Shown here piece after piece: positions 1-7,543 of a stretch of 21,820 nucleotides of DNA. Location of the stretch: positions 1 through 21,820 of IMG/VR virus record IMGVR_UViG_3300005563_000861; one strand, given 5' to 3'. The DNA is from a virus. Each line of letters starts with the position of its first letter. The stretch's first letter is position 1. The notes beneath the pieces were generated by a model. It was not told the origin of the DNA, made no database searches, and worked only from the letters and a program-made list of their open reading frames with translations. The translations under genes were made by a program, and so were the position numbers.

Positions 1-1673
1 CGCGCCACCGGCTTGCCGTCGTCCCCCGTGATCAGCGCCAGCTCCTCGTCCGAGATATACTGCTGGCACAACTGCATCATCTGCATCAGCGCATCCTGCA
101 ACGAAGTCAAAAACTGCTGCGCCATCCCGCTCTGATGCAACTGCGTCAGCATCGGCGGCACCGTCTCGGAAATGCGCCCGAAATATTCGTCCACGCGCAT
201 CTTGATCTGCTTCTGCTGCGCCTCGTTCCCCTGCGGATACGTCGGCGGCTCCATCCACGAGACATCCCCCGGCCGGTCCTCCTTGATGATCTTCAACGGC
301 CCGATCACCAGCGAAAGCTTGCTGCGCCGCCGCGGCACCTTGATCGGCGGCACCGTCGCCAGGCTCACATTGTCGTTAAACGAATCCGCCAGCAGCTTCT
401 GGCTCCACTGCTCCGTCGCCACCAACTCCGGCACGCCTCGCGAATCCAGCAGCCGGCTGCCGATGATCTCGCGCATGAACCACGTGAACGGATATTCCCC
501 GTGCTTGAAATCCAGCAGCCGCCGGTCGTACGCCGTGAAATCCACCTGCCCGTGCAGCGTCAGGTAATAGATGCCCGGCACGTTGTCCTCATTCACCGCC
601 TTGTAATAACTGTGCACCAGCTCGTACATCCCGCGGTACGCATCCTTGCTCTCCTCCTGCTTGATCACCATGAAATCCCCCTGCGTCGGGTTCCGGCGAT
701 ACAGCGGGAACATCGAATCCGCCTCGTGCTCCAGCACCTCCTCCACAAAATCCGGATCGTACCCCTCGCTCACGATTCGCTCGCGCAACTCCGCCTCGCT
801 CACCCACTCGCGCACGAAATACGCGCGACACCGCTGGCCGTCGCTCGTGTTCGTCGGAAAGAAAATATCCTCGTACAACCGGTACGCGCACAGCACCGGA
901 TGATCGTTCTTTAGGTACGGGCTCGGAAATTCCGCCTGCTCGGCCGTCCGCAGGTCCGCCACCACCTGCCTCGCCCGCTTGTCCGACAGGTGCGGCAAAA
1001 ATTGCTGCAACGCCTGCGCGCTCCCCGCGTCCTGGTCCGGGTTCATCAGCTCCGCCTCCAGGTGCGCGATCGTCATCGCGTCCACCCCCGTCTGCTGCAA
1101 CAGTTGCAGGATCTGTTGCATCGTGATCGTCTGCATCTCCAGTTGCACCTCCTGCTCCCACCACACGCCCAGGATCGCGCCCGCCGGCGAATCCGCCTCC
1201 TGATACTGCGCCAGCTTCACGATCTCCCGGAAATACTGGCTCCCCAGCTTGTTCTTCAACACCCACTTCAGCACCGTCGTCAGGCGATGCCCCAGGTCCT
1301 CGTTCTCCAACTCCAGCCCCTTCACGCGCGGCAGATTGCGCAGCGCCGCCGCCGTCAGGATCAGCACCCGCTCGTTCACGATCTGGTCCGCCAATCTGAT
1401 CCGGGCGTCCGAAGCGCCCTCGAACGGGAACGCCGGCTTGCCGTCCTGCGCATCCGCGTGCTTCCGGCCGTCCGGCGATTGCCCCTCCCAGATCGTGAAC
1501 CGCACCTCCTCGCTCGCGAACCGCCGCTCGTTCACATTGTACGCCGCCGCCCGGGCGATCTGCGCGCACTCATCCTTGAACTTCAGCAATTCCTCTTTCG
1601 TCACCTCGGCGTTGCCGCCGTCGCCGGCCACCATCGCCACATTCGTTTCCGTGTTCACTTGGTCTTTGGTCAT
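1..1673 (-). CDS. Phage portal protein (C-terminus outside window)
   Basis: This frame is open from an ATG at 1673 down to the left edge, giving at least 557 residues with no stop, so the gene is 3' truncated by the window. Portal proteins form the dodecameric ring at one capsid vertex through which DNA is packaged and ejected. Residues about 82-96 read FPFEGASDARIRLAD, a Pro-hydrophobic-Glu-Gly-Ala-Ser-Asp stretch of the kind seen near the N-terminus of P22-like portals. The rest is an acidic, Gln-rich alpha/beta protein (for example IYYLTLHGQVDFTAYDRR at about 335-355) ending in the window with a Gln/Met-rich helix (SLQDALMQMMQLCQQY) like a portal stem or crown. It follows a small HTH gene by 13 bases and lies two genes downstream of the large terminase, the usual packaging order. 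The start has only a weak ribosome site. The assignment is from motif and context, without a database search. Confidence 0.8.
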   Translation of the reverse strand, partial: MTKDQVNTETNVAMVAGDGGNAEVTKEELLKFKDECAQIARAAAYNVNERRFASEEVRFTIWEGQSPDGRKHADAQDGKPAFPFEGASDARIRLADQIVNERVLILTAAALRNLPRVKGLELENEDLGHRLTTVLKWVLKNKLGSQYFREIVKLAQYQEADSPAGAILGVWWEQEVQLEMQTITMQQILQLLQQTGVDAMTIAHLEAELMNPDQDAGSAQALQQFLPHLSDKRARQVVADLRTAEQAEFPSPYLKNDHPVLCAYRLYEDIFFPTNTSDGQRCRAYFVREWVSEAELRERIVSEGYDPDFVEEVLEHEADSMFPLYRRNPTQGDFMVIKQEESKDAYRGMYELVHSYYKAVNEDNVPGIYYLTLHGQVDFTAYDRRLLDFKHGEYPFTWFMREIIGSRLLDSRGVPELVATEQWSQKLLADSFNDNVSLATVPPIKVPRRRSKLSLVIGPLKIIKEDRPGDVSWMEPPTYPQGNEAQQKQIKMRVDEYFGRISETVPPMLTQLHQSGMAQQFLTSLQDALMQMMQLCQQYISDEELALITGDDGKPVA

Positions 1674-1686
1674 AAAAATCCGTTCA

Positions 1687-1989
1687 CTATTTGCCCATGG
1701 CCTTGTTGGTGCCCGGGCGGGTTGCTGTCTTGGGAACGGATGCGTGGGTGGCCGGCGGAGTGGAACCGTTACCAGTGAGTGAAACTGGCGTTAAAACCTG
1801 TGGTATGAGTTTTAACAAATCCTGTCGAGCAAAATGTGCGCGCTTGCTCCCCGGCAGCACCCGCGCCTGCAACGTCCCCGCCCGGATCAGCTTCGTCATC
1901 TCCTCCTCCGAAAAGCCGAAGATGTCCCGCACCTCCCCGCGCCGGAAATAAAACTTCTGCGGCAGCTCGATGCTCGTCGCGTTGCTCAT
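1687..1989 (-). CDS. Small excisionase/MerR-like helix-turn-helix protein
   Basis: The product is 100 residues. Residues about 12-63 (FYFRRGEVRDIFGFSEEEM, then LIRAGTLQARVLPGSKRAHF and ARQDLLKL) look like the winged helix-turn-helix of excisionase/MerR-type proteins: a helix that reads the entry, a Gly-containing turn, a strand pair with Arg/Lys, and a closing helix. The C-terminal 35 residues are Pro/Thr-rich and probably disordered. I chose the ATG at 1989 over the upstream in-frame ATG at 2019 because its ATGA overlaps the stop of the preceding gene and a perfect GGAGGT lies at 1998-2003, eight bases upstream. It is translationally coupled between the 78-residue gene and the portal. It may regulate or assist packaging, but a DNA-binding role is inferred only from the fold. 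Confidence 0.7.
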   Translation of the reverse strand: MSNATSIELPQKFYFRRGEVRDIFGFSEEEMTKLIRAGTLQARVLPGSKRAHFARQDLLKLIPQVLTPVSLTGNGSTPPATHASVPKTATRPGTNKAMGK

Positions 1990-2222
1990 GCGGCTGGACC
2001 TCCGGTTGGTTCGTTCCATGTCGCCTCCACGGCTTTCACAGCCTTCAAAATCTCATCCGTCTCCACCGGCCCCAGCACAAAGATTGCCGCGCCGATCGGC
2101 TTTTCCTGCGCATCGCGATACACGATCTGCTGCATCGCCGCGTTCATCGCCCCCAGATTGAAAAACTTTTCCTTGATGGAGTCGCTGACTAATCCCGGCT
2201 GTTCTGTGGTTGGTTCGCTCAT
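1986..2222 (-). CDS. Small phage protein of unknown function (78 aa)
   Basis: The product from the ATG at 2222 is 78 residues: an acidic, Thr/Glu-rich start (MSEPTTEQPG), a predicted helix pair (SIKEKFFNLGAMNAAMQQIV) and a short beta stretch (KPIGAAIFVLGPVETDEILK), ending in TWNEPTGGPAA. I do not recognise a family. An in-frame upstream ATG (2255) would add MDTDEHGFLKP, but that segment is a translation of the interspersed spacer repeat at 2234-2264, so I prefer 2222. The gene lies between the large terminase and the HTH/portal pair and overlaps the next start by ATGA, so it belongs to the packaging operon. The leader is A-rich (AAAACCTATGA) without a clear Shine-Dalgarno site. Confidence 0.6.
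   Translation of the reverse strand: MSEPTTEQPGLVSDSIKEKFFNLGAMNAAMQQIVYRDAQEKPIGAAIFVLGPVETDEILKAVKAVEATWNEPTGGPAA
1998..2003 (-). promoter_or_regulatory. Strong ribosome binding site, GGAGGT
   Basis: A perfect GGAGGT on the minus strand lies eight bases before the ATG at 1989. It decides the start of the HTH gene and sits inside the end of the upstream coding sequence. Confidence 0.75.
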
Positions 2223-2233
2223 AGGTTTTAAAA

Positions 2234-2264
2234 ATCCGTGTTCATCTGTGTCCATCCGTGGTTA
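2234..2264 (-). repeat. Interspersed ACCACGGATG-family spacer, copy 1
   Basis: On the minus strand the terminase stop codon TAA is the first element of a spacer containing CCACGGATGGACACAG, then ATGAACACGGAT. It fills the gap up to the next start (2222). It shares CCACGGATG and GAACACGGAT with copy 2 at 4598-4633 and more loosely with 12431-12467. The same style of sequence is, from memory, common between genes in some environmental bacterial genomes. Confidence 0.6.
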
Positions 2265-4304
2265 ATAAAAATTCTTCGGTTGCGCCACAAAATCGCTGCG
2301 GTGGCCGTCCACGGCCCCTTCGTCCTCCGTCACCCCGCCCAGGTACGGGCATTCGTCTAGGAAAAAGTACCGGTCACAATCCACCGGATCTTTGCACGCC
2401 CCGTCCATCGCCCGCCGCCCCTCCTTCGTCATCCCCGTCCACGTCATGAGCGCAAAAATGCTGTTCACGCACTCCTCGCTCACGTACAGCTTCGGCGCGT
2501 TGAAATAATCCACCGGCTTCGTCTCGTCATAATCCAGCGCATCCTGGATCATCGTCACCCCCTCCTCGATATCGTCGCCCGGCGTCGCCTCGAAAAACAG
2601 GTTGATGTCCGCAAAATTCTCGATCAACGTCACCGGCCGGTCGTTCTCCAGCTTCGGCGTGCTCCCGAACCGGCTGTCGATCTTCCGGTCCTGGATCACC
2701 TCGCGCGCCCCGTTGTGCTCGCTCATCCCGTCCAGGAACTCCTCGCGCACCTCCTTCGGCATCTGCATGAACTCCCGCTCGTATTTCTTCAAATCATGCC
2801 AGCCCTCCAGCCGCGCGATCTCCTCCTTGTACCGCCGCAACCCCCAGCCGAACGGCTTCTGCGCCGGCCCCCGCTTCCCGTCCGGATGCTTCCCGTCCGG
2901 CAACGCCCACGGCCCCGGCACGCCGATCCCAGGTATCGAATAATTCCCAGGCCACTCGCGATAGATGTACACCGCCCGCGGTGTCACCCGGTACCACTTC
3001 ATGAAAAAATTGCGACCCGCCGGGTCCACCCGCTGATAATTCGTCCCCTCCTTGGGGATCTGGTTCGCCGGGATCACGTGCACCGTCCGGTTGAACTTCT
3101 TGAACCGTGCGCTCATCGTCTTCGTCGCGATCCCGTAAAAGCGTTCCTTGATGAAATCCGCCGGCTTCCCCGCGATCTTGCGCCAGATGTTCTTTGGGTT
3201 CCCGTACGGATTGTCGCTCGAATGGAAATACACCACCGCCCGCTCCACCTCCTGGTTCTCTCCCGGTGCGCACTTCAACACCCGCGGCACCACCTCGAAC
3301 TCCCGCCCCGCCGGCACCGGCACCTGGCCGCTGTTGACCGGGTTCACATCGCTCGCCCCCTCCCACGCCTCCAGCCACTTCTGACACTGCTCCGGGCGGC
3401 TTTGCGGATACAGCGCCGCCCGCTTCTCTGTCACCGCCCGCCACAATTCCTCGTACTCCGCCTCCGACACTCCGAGCGCCCGGACCGGGTCCGGCTTGCC
3501 CCCGTCTTTCGGACATAAAAATGCCACGCTCTCCTTCACCACCTCCGCCCCGTCGCACAGCAACCGCACCGTCTCCGTATAACCCTCCACCGGCGTGAAC
3601 GTGATCACCACCCACCCGTTCTTCTCCGCCACGCGCAGCTCCAGCGTCTCCACCCAGTCGCTCGGCACCAGCTCGTCCGGCCACACGATCTCCAGGTTGC
3701 CGCCCTCAATTGACCGGATGTCCTGCTCATACGCCTTGAACGTGCAGCTCGCCCCCGCCTCCCCCGAAGTCGCGCTCTGCGGCGGCAGCACGAACTGCTC
3801 GTCGCTAAAACCCGTCTTCTGCTTGTACGCGATATATGCCGTCTTTCCCTTGATGTCCCCGCCCTTCAAGTGCGACGGCAGGTAATTGTAAAACAGCGGC
3901 TGCTGGTAATCCCGGCTCATCTGCAATGTGCTGTGCAGCGCCCACGCCTTCGCCGCCACGTAATGGAACAGCACCCGCATCGTCCGGTTCGCCGCGAACT
4001 GCGTCTTCCCCGCGCGATTCCCGCCCAGGATCAGCAACGTCCGCACCGCCTTGTCGAACCGCAGATGCTTCCGCATCTGCTCCGCCCACACCTTCTCCAC
4101 CCACGGCATGCCCAGCAACGCATCACACACCCGCCAGATCGGCGGCTGCCACAGATGCGAGAACGGGTCCGCCTTCTCCTCCGCGATGATCCGCTCCCGC
4201 CGCACCATCGCCTCGTTCCAGGCCTGCGACCCCATCGCCACCGCCTGCTCGGCCGTCGGCAGGCCCAGCACCGGATGCGCCGTCGGTTGAAAAGGTTTGG
4301 CCAT
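2262..4304 (-). CDS. Terminase large subunit (DNA packaging ATPase/nuclease)
   Basis: The product from the ATG at 4304 is 680 residues. It would pump phage DNA into the prohead and cut it. The ATPase half shows a Walker A box GGNRAGKT at about 94-101, a hydrophobic-Asp-Glu Walker B (LEIVWPDE, 204-211) and a coupling motif TFTPVEGYTE (235-244). The C-terminal half contains RVDPAGRNFFMKWY (about 425-438), placed where the first acidic residue of the RNase H-like nuclease is expected; the other acidic residues cannot be assigned with confidence. A segment rich in Pro/Gly at about 265-335 looks like an insertion. I chose the ATG at 4304 rather than 4322 because AAGGAG lies at 4313-4318, eight bases upstream. 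The preceding gene stops two bases before this start. No small terminase subunit is adjacent. The 680-residue length is on the long side for large terminases. Confidence 0.92.
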   Translation of the reverse strand: MAKPFQPTAHPVLGLPTAEQAVAMGSQAWNEAMVRRERIIAEEKADPFSHLWQPPIWRVCDALLGMPWVEKVWAEQMRKHLRFDKAVRTLLILGGNRAGKTQFAANRTMRVLFHYVAAKAWALHSTLQMSRDYQQPLFYNYLPSHLKGGDIKGKTAYIAYKQKTGFSDEQFVLPPQSATSGEAGASCTFKAYEQDIRSIEGGNLEIVWPDELVPSDWVETLELRVAEKNGWVVITFTPVEGYTETVRLLCDGAEVVKESVAFLCPKDGGKPDPVRALGVSEAEYEELWRAVTEKRAALYPQSRPEQCQKWLEAWEGASDVNPVNSGQVPVPAGREFEVVPRVLKCAPGENQEVERAVVYFHSSDNPYGNPKNIWRKIAGKPADFIKERFYGIATKTMSARFKKFNRTVHVIPANQIPKEGTNYQRVDPAGRNFFMKWYRVTPRAVYIYREWPGNYSIPGIGVPGPWALPDGKHPDGKRGPAQKPFGWGLRRYKEEIARLEGWHDLKKYEREFMQMPKEVREEFLDGMSEHNGAREVIQDRKIDSRFGSTPKLENDRPVTLIENFADINLFFEATPGDDIEEGVTMIQDALDYDETKPVDYFNAPKLYVSEECVNSIFALMTWTGMTKEGRRAMDGACKDPVDCDRYFFLDECPYLGGVTEDEGAVDGHRSDFVAQPKNFY

Positions 4305-4306
4305 GA

Positions 4307-4588
4307 TTATTGCTCCTTCCACCAGTCACCCGCGTCCGGTTTGACGTTGCCGCCCTTCAGTTGGACGATCTCCGCCGCCATCGAACCCGCCAGCGCCTCC
4401 ATGAATTGCAACTTGTTCTGCAACATCTTCACCTGGTGCTTGCGCGATTCCTCCCGCTCCTGATGCAGCTTGTGCACCTCCGCCCAGCCGCGGACCGTTT
4501 CCGTCCAGATGCGAGCCAGCGCGATAAACGCCAGCCAACCCACCACCGCCGCCACCGCCAGCAACACGATCAAAAGCGTTTCATTCAT
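4307..4588 (-). CDS. Small single-pass membrane protein with coiled coil
   Basis: The product is 93 residues. Residues 4-27 (LLIVLLAVAAVVGWLAFIAL and flanks) form one strong membrane segment directly after a three-residue start. They are followed by a charged helical stretch (VHKLHQEREESRKHQVKMLQ, about 38-57) with coiled-coil character and a second helix ending in an acidic/aromatic tail (DAGDWWKEQ). The topology fits a phage small membrane accessory such as a spanin- or holin-associated protein, but I see no lipobox and no lysis enzyme nearby, so the role is unassigned. It stops two bases before the terminase start and starts after spacer repeat copy 2 with an AAAACCTATGA context and no Shine-Dalgarno site. 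Confidence 0.65.
   Translation of the reverse strand: MNETLLIVLLAVAAVVGWLAFIALARIWTETVRGWAEVHKLHQEREESRKHQVKMLQNKLQFMEALAGSMAAEIVQLKGGNVKPDAGDWWKEQ
4313..4318 (-). promoter_or_regulatory. Ribosome binding site AAGGAG of the terminase gene
   Basis: AAGGAG on the minus strand, eight bases before the ATG at 4304, lies within the last codons of the upstream gene. It selects the start that yields MAKPF rather than MEGAII. Confidence 0.7.
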
Positions 4589-4597
4589 AGGTTTTCT

Positions 4598-4633
4598 TTG
4601 TTTCCGTGTTTAATCCGTGTTCATCCGTGGCTA
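4598..4633 (-). repeat. Interspersed ACCACGGATG-family spacer, copy 2
   Basis: On the minus strand this begins with the TAG stop codon of the HD hydrolase and continues CCACGGATGAACACGGAT, then TAAACACGGAAACA. It fills the gap to the start at 4588. It has the same layout as copy 1: stop codon, CCACGGATG, ACACGGAT, A-rich run, AAAACCTATGA. Confidence 0.6.
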
Positions 4634-5245
4634 ATTGCGTTTCTGCCCATTCACTCCCGTCAGAATGCGTGGCTCCGTCAGCGCTAGGTAATACGCATTA
4701 AAACTCTGTCGTGCCTCCTCCGGCCCCCACGGCAACACTGTCCCCGGCAACGGCGCGATATGCTCCGTGCTCCACTTGTGCGGCGAGGCCGGCAGCAGAT
4801 CCCGCCGCTCCGTCATCAACGCCCGCACATCCGCCTCCTTCACCCGCGGATCCAGCTCGAACGGCAGCCCGAACTTCAACGCGATCGCGTGCCAGATGCG
4901 CCACTCGATCTCCTTGAACTCCGGCAGATGCAACTTCAGCGGCTGCACCATGTCCCCGCAATACGCCTCCGTCGCGTCATGCAACAACCCCTGCAACTGC
5001 AACTCCGGCGGCAACTGCATCGCCACCAGGATCGAATGTTGCGCCACCGAATAAAACTGCCGGCAATGCCCCCCGAACCGGCAGATGTTCGCCAGCGCAT
5101 GCGCGATGTCCTCCAGGCACACCTCCGCCGGCAGCGGCGACATCGGATAAAACTGCCGCCCCGAAAACGTCAGTTGCCAGTTCCCCCGCCCGTCCGGGGC
5201 CGGGACAGCCTGTCCCGGCATCAAGTCGTTCGGTTCGTTATTCAT
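4631..5245 (-). CDS. HD-domain phosphohydrolase (phage nucleotidase type)
   Basis: The product from the ATG at 5245 is 204 residues. HD hydrolases of this phage-borne class resemble 5'-deoxynucleotidases and are thought to adjust nucleotide pools. I see FSGRQFYPMSPLPAEV (about 27-42), then DIAHALANICRFGGHC (46-61), YSVAQHS (65-71) and LLHDATEAY (87-95), the last carrying the metal-binding His-Asp pair (H89, D90). The start is set by an AGGAGG at 5252-5257 and by overlap with the stop of the upstream gene (ATGAATAA). The N-terminal 22 residues (DLMPGQAVPAPDGR) are translated from a perfect palindrome and look inserted relative to the conserved fold. It precedes the membrane protein and terminase genes. 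The substrate is unknown. Confidence 0.85.
   Translation of the reverse strand: MNNEPNDLMPGQAVPAPDGRGNWQLTFSGRQFYPMSPLPAEVCLEDIAHALANICRFGGHCRQFYSVAQHSILVAMQLPPELQLQGLLHDATEAYCGDMVQPLKLHLPEFKEIEWRIWHAIALKFGLPFELDPRVKEADVRALMTERRDLLPASPHKWSTEHIAPLPGTVLPWGPEEARQSFNAYYLALTEPRILTGVNGQKRN
5199..5219. repeat. Perfect palindrome inside the HD hydrolase gene
   Basis: Arms GCCGGGACAG (5199-5208) and CTGTCCCGGC (5210-5219) surround a single C, so ten base pairs match perfectly. It encodes part of the probably disordered N-terminus of the HD protein (PGQAVPA). It would fold as an RNA hairpin close to the start codon, or it may be an interspersed palindromic element. Confidence 0.7.
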
Positions 5246-5480
5246 GGCCCGCCTCCTGCGCATTCTTCTCCGCCGCGGCGGCGATCGCCCGCCGCTCCAG
5301 CTCGGCGATGCACCGCTCCGCCACCTGCAACTTTTCCTTTACCTTCACGAACATCGCCGCCGGCACCGGGTTCACCATGCCCACCTCCACCACCCGCTGC
5401 ATAAACATCGCCGCCTCATCCGTCGCCCGCACCACGCCCGCCGCCAGCTCGGCGTGGGACTGCTGCAAATAATCGTTCAT
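5238..5480 (-). CDS. Small helical phage protein of unknown function (80 aa)
   Basis: The product from the ATG at 5480 is 80 residues and almost entirely helical: MNDYLQQSHAELAAGVVRAT, a Met-rich middle (AAMFMQRVVEVGMVNPVPAA) and a charged C-terminal helix (KVKEKLQVAERCIAELERRA) that could coil. It is not a family I recognise. A longer in-frame start at 5540 would add 20 very basic residues, but AAGGAAA at 5484-5490 supports 5480. Its stop overlaps the start of the HD hydrolase, so the two are co-translated. Confidence 0.55.
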   Translation of the reverse strand: MNDYLQQSHAELAAGVVRATDEAAMFMQRVVEVGMVNPVPAAMFVKVKEKLQVAERCIAELERRAIAAAAEKNAQEAGHE

Positions 5481-5541
5481 AAGTTTCCTTCGCTTGATCC
5501 GTCGCCGGACCTGTCTTCGGTTGTAAAATGGATCACCCATT

Positions 5542-5775
5542 TCAAATTAAATTAAACGTCCGTTGCTTCACCAACACCGCCAGCACATCGTGGTAACTGG
5601 CCGATTGATCACTGAACCCCTTCGCCGCCGCGTGCACTCCATCCGTCCGGAGCGTGAACGTCCACTCCACCCCCTCGATCACCTGCACCCACGACGAATA
5701 CACATGCCGCTGCCGCACCTTCTTTACCTTCTCCGGCGCGCCCTGGGGGGGGGGTAATTGCGTTTCCGTTTTCAT
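5542..5775 (-). CDS. Small phage protein with a C10 tract near the start (77 aa)
   Basis: The product is 77 residues with no recognised family. After a polar start (MKTETQLPPPQGAPEKVKK) comes a likely small beta fold (SSWVQVIEGVEWTFTLRTDG) and a helix (SYHDVLAVLVKQR). Codons 8-11 contain a run of ten C on the coding strand (5745-5754), which is intact in this sequence. Gain or loss of one base there would stop translation early. A GAGG precedes the start. It lies between the ParB-like gene and the small helical gene, 61 bases upstream of the latter's start. Confidence 0.55.
   Translation of the reverse strand: MKTETQLPPPQGAPEKVKKVRQRHVYSSWVQVIEGVEWTFTLRTDGVHAAAKGFSDQSASYHDVLAVLVKQRTFNLI
5745..5754. 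repeat. Homopolymer G10/C10 tract
   Basis: Ten consecutive G on the plus strand, read as CCC CCC CCC C in the 77-residue gene, lie within the first 11 codons. Confidence 0.9.
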
Positions 5776-5793
5776 TCATACCATCCTCGTGGT

Positions 5794-7506
5794 TCACTTT
5801 TTCTTCGCCGCCTTCACCTTGGCCTTCGGCTTCTCCGCCGGCACCGGTGCCGCCTTGGCCGCCTTGTTGCTCTGCGGCCACAACGCCATGAGCTTGTCGC
5901 GGTCGGATTGTTCCTTCTTGCTGCCATAGCCCACCCACGTCGAAGAGGTCCGTAACAGCAGCTCCACGGCATAGCCGGGCAGGTTGTCGATCAATGGCGT
6001 GGTCTGGATGGTTTTGCTGATGATCTCGGCGTTCTTCTTCCAATCCTTGTCCACCTGGTGGCCCATGCCGTGCCCCTTCATCACCGCCACGATTTCGGAC
6101 TCGTCATAGTTCTCCAGGAAAACGGACAACGCCATCTGCGCCAGGTTGCGCCAGAACAGGGCCGGCATTTTCCGCAGCGCATCGCTGGACGAGCTGATGA
6201 TCTCCGTCAGCCGCTCCTCCATCTTCTTCTGTTCCGCCGCCTCCTTGGCCTCCTCCGCCTTCTGCTTGGCCTCGTCGCGCTTGCGCTGGGCCAGCTCCGC
6301 CGCGCTCGCTTTCCGCTTCGGCTCGGGTTTGATCAGTCCGTTGTCCTTCGCGAACTTCACCAGCTCCGCCTTCTTCCAGATGCGCTTCAACCGCATGCTG
6401 TCCCCGTTGTCGAAACGGCTCCCTTCCGTCAGCGCATAGATCGCCGGCGGCGCTTTCGTGCCCAGGATCTCTTTCCACTTTTTGTATCCGGGCGCCTCGT
6501 AGCAGGTATCGTCCTCGGACACGTAGTCGTTGCTATACCGGTTCTTTTCGTACTGCTTCGCGGTCCAGACGCCGGCGATAACCGGCGAACTGTTGGACGC
6601 CACCGCGCCGCACTTCTCCCGGAAGCAGCCCGGGTTCGTGCAGATGTTTGCATCCCCCTCCGCCGCCGGGATGTTCCCGGTGCGATACGGACAATCCGTG
6701 CACTTCGGTGCCGGCTTGCCGTCGAGTTTCACCGCCGCGAACAGCATCTCCTGGCTGAACGGCGCGTTCTTCAGCGTGATCCGGTAATTCGTTTGGATGA
6801 TCGTCTTTAATTCACGGAAACTCGGCGGCTCGTCATCACCCCGTCTCGGTTCGGTGGCTTCCTTCAGCACCTCCAGTTGGTTCTGCTGGTCCGGGATCTG
6901 GGCGATCAGCGCCGCCTTGCTGGCATCGAGCTTGCCCTCCCGCACCGCCGCCTGCACCGCCGGGGCCGTCTTCAACAACGCCAGCTTCCCATAAACCGCC
7001 GTCGGCTTCCGGTCGATCTTGCCCCCGATATATTCCACCGCCGCCTGCACCGTCTTCACCGTCCCCGCCTTTAGCAGGCTGTCCCGCCACGCCGCATACC
7101 CCTGCGCCTCCTCCAGCGCGCTCAGGTCCGCCCGTTGCAGATTCTCGATCTGCTGGATCTCCACCACCTGCGCGTCATCCAGCCCCTCCAGCACCAGGTT
7201 GATCTCGGCCAACTTCGCCTCCAGCGCCGCCGTCACCCGCCGTTCCCCCGCCACCAGCTCGTACTTCTTTCCCTTCGCCGCCGCGGCCGACCGGCCCGCC
7301 GGCAAGGGACGCACCAGCGGCCACTGCTTCACCCCGTGCTGCTTCACGCTGGCCACAAACTCCGGCCAGTCCGCCGCCTTCGTGAAATCCTGCCCGCGCG
7401 GATTCGTCAGGCTCCGCGCGATCTCGCCCGGCGCCGCCTTGATGTGTTTCGATTCAATCGTTTTGCTAACCGTCGTTGCTGTCGTTGTTGATGCGTTTTG
7501 GTTCAT
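5794..7506 (-). CDS. ParB-like nuclease/partition-domain protein with cysteine cluster
   Basis: The product is 570 residues. The N-terminal ParB/Sulfiredoxin-type domain shows a strand/NPR segment (SLTNPRGQD, 32-40), ELVAGERRVTAA with the GERR box at 87-90, and QQIENLQRADLSALEEAQGY (118-137), the usual continuation into the HTH-containing part. From 269 there is a cysteine cluster (C269, C272, C289, C294, C299) that looks able to bind a metal, as in several phage and plasmid ParB-like proteins. Residues about 400-445 are a Lys/Glu/Ala-rich coiled coil, and the C-terminus (KAKVKAAKKK) is strongly basic. No ParA lies beside it, so chromosome-style segregation is not supported; DNA binding, nicking or regulation are possible. 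The nearest upstream gene is the frameshifted winged-helix gene. There is no clear Shine-Dalgarno site before the ATG at 7506. Confidence 0.85.
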   Translation of the reverse strand: MNQNASTTTATTVSKTIESKHIKAAPGEIARSLTNPRGQDFTKAADWPEFVASVKQHGVKQWPLVRPLPAGRSAAAAKGKKYELVAGERRVTAALEAKLAEINLVLEGLDDAQVVEIQQIENLQRADLSALEEAQGYAAWRDSLLKAGTVKTVQAAVEYIGGKIDRKPTAVYGKLALLKTAPAVQAAVREGKLDASKAALIAQIPDQQNQLEVLKEATEPRRGDDEPPSFRELKTIIQTNYRITLKNAPFSQEMLFAAVKLDGKPAPKCTDCPYRTGNIPAAEGDANICTNPGCFREKCGAVASNSSPVIAGVWTAKQYEKNRYSNDYVSEDDTCYEAPGYKKWKEILGTKAPPAIYALTEGSRFDNGDSMRLKRIWKKAELVKFAKDNGLIKPEPKRKASAAELAQRKRDEAKQKAEEAKEAAEQKKMEERLTEIISSSSDALRKMPALFWRNLAQMALSVFLENYDESEIVAVMKGHGMGHQVDKDWKKNAEIISKTIQTTPLIDNLPGYAVELLLRTSSTWVGYGSKKEQSDRDKLMALWPQSNKAAKAAPVPAEKPKAKVKAAKKK

Positions 7507-7543
7507 ACGTTCGGAGTGTTTTGGTTTCAGTTGAAAATAAAAT

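Noticed and set aside
589-1569. Minus-strand frame rich in Gly/Arg/Ala inside the portal gene
   Set aside because: It is a frame-shifted reading of the portal gene; the portal frame has motifs, normal composition and a start codon.
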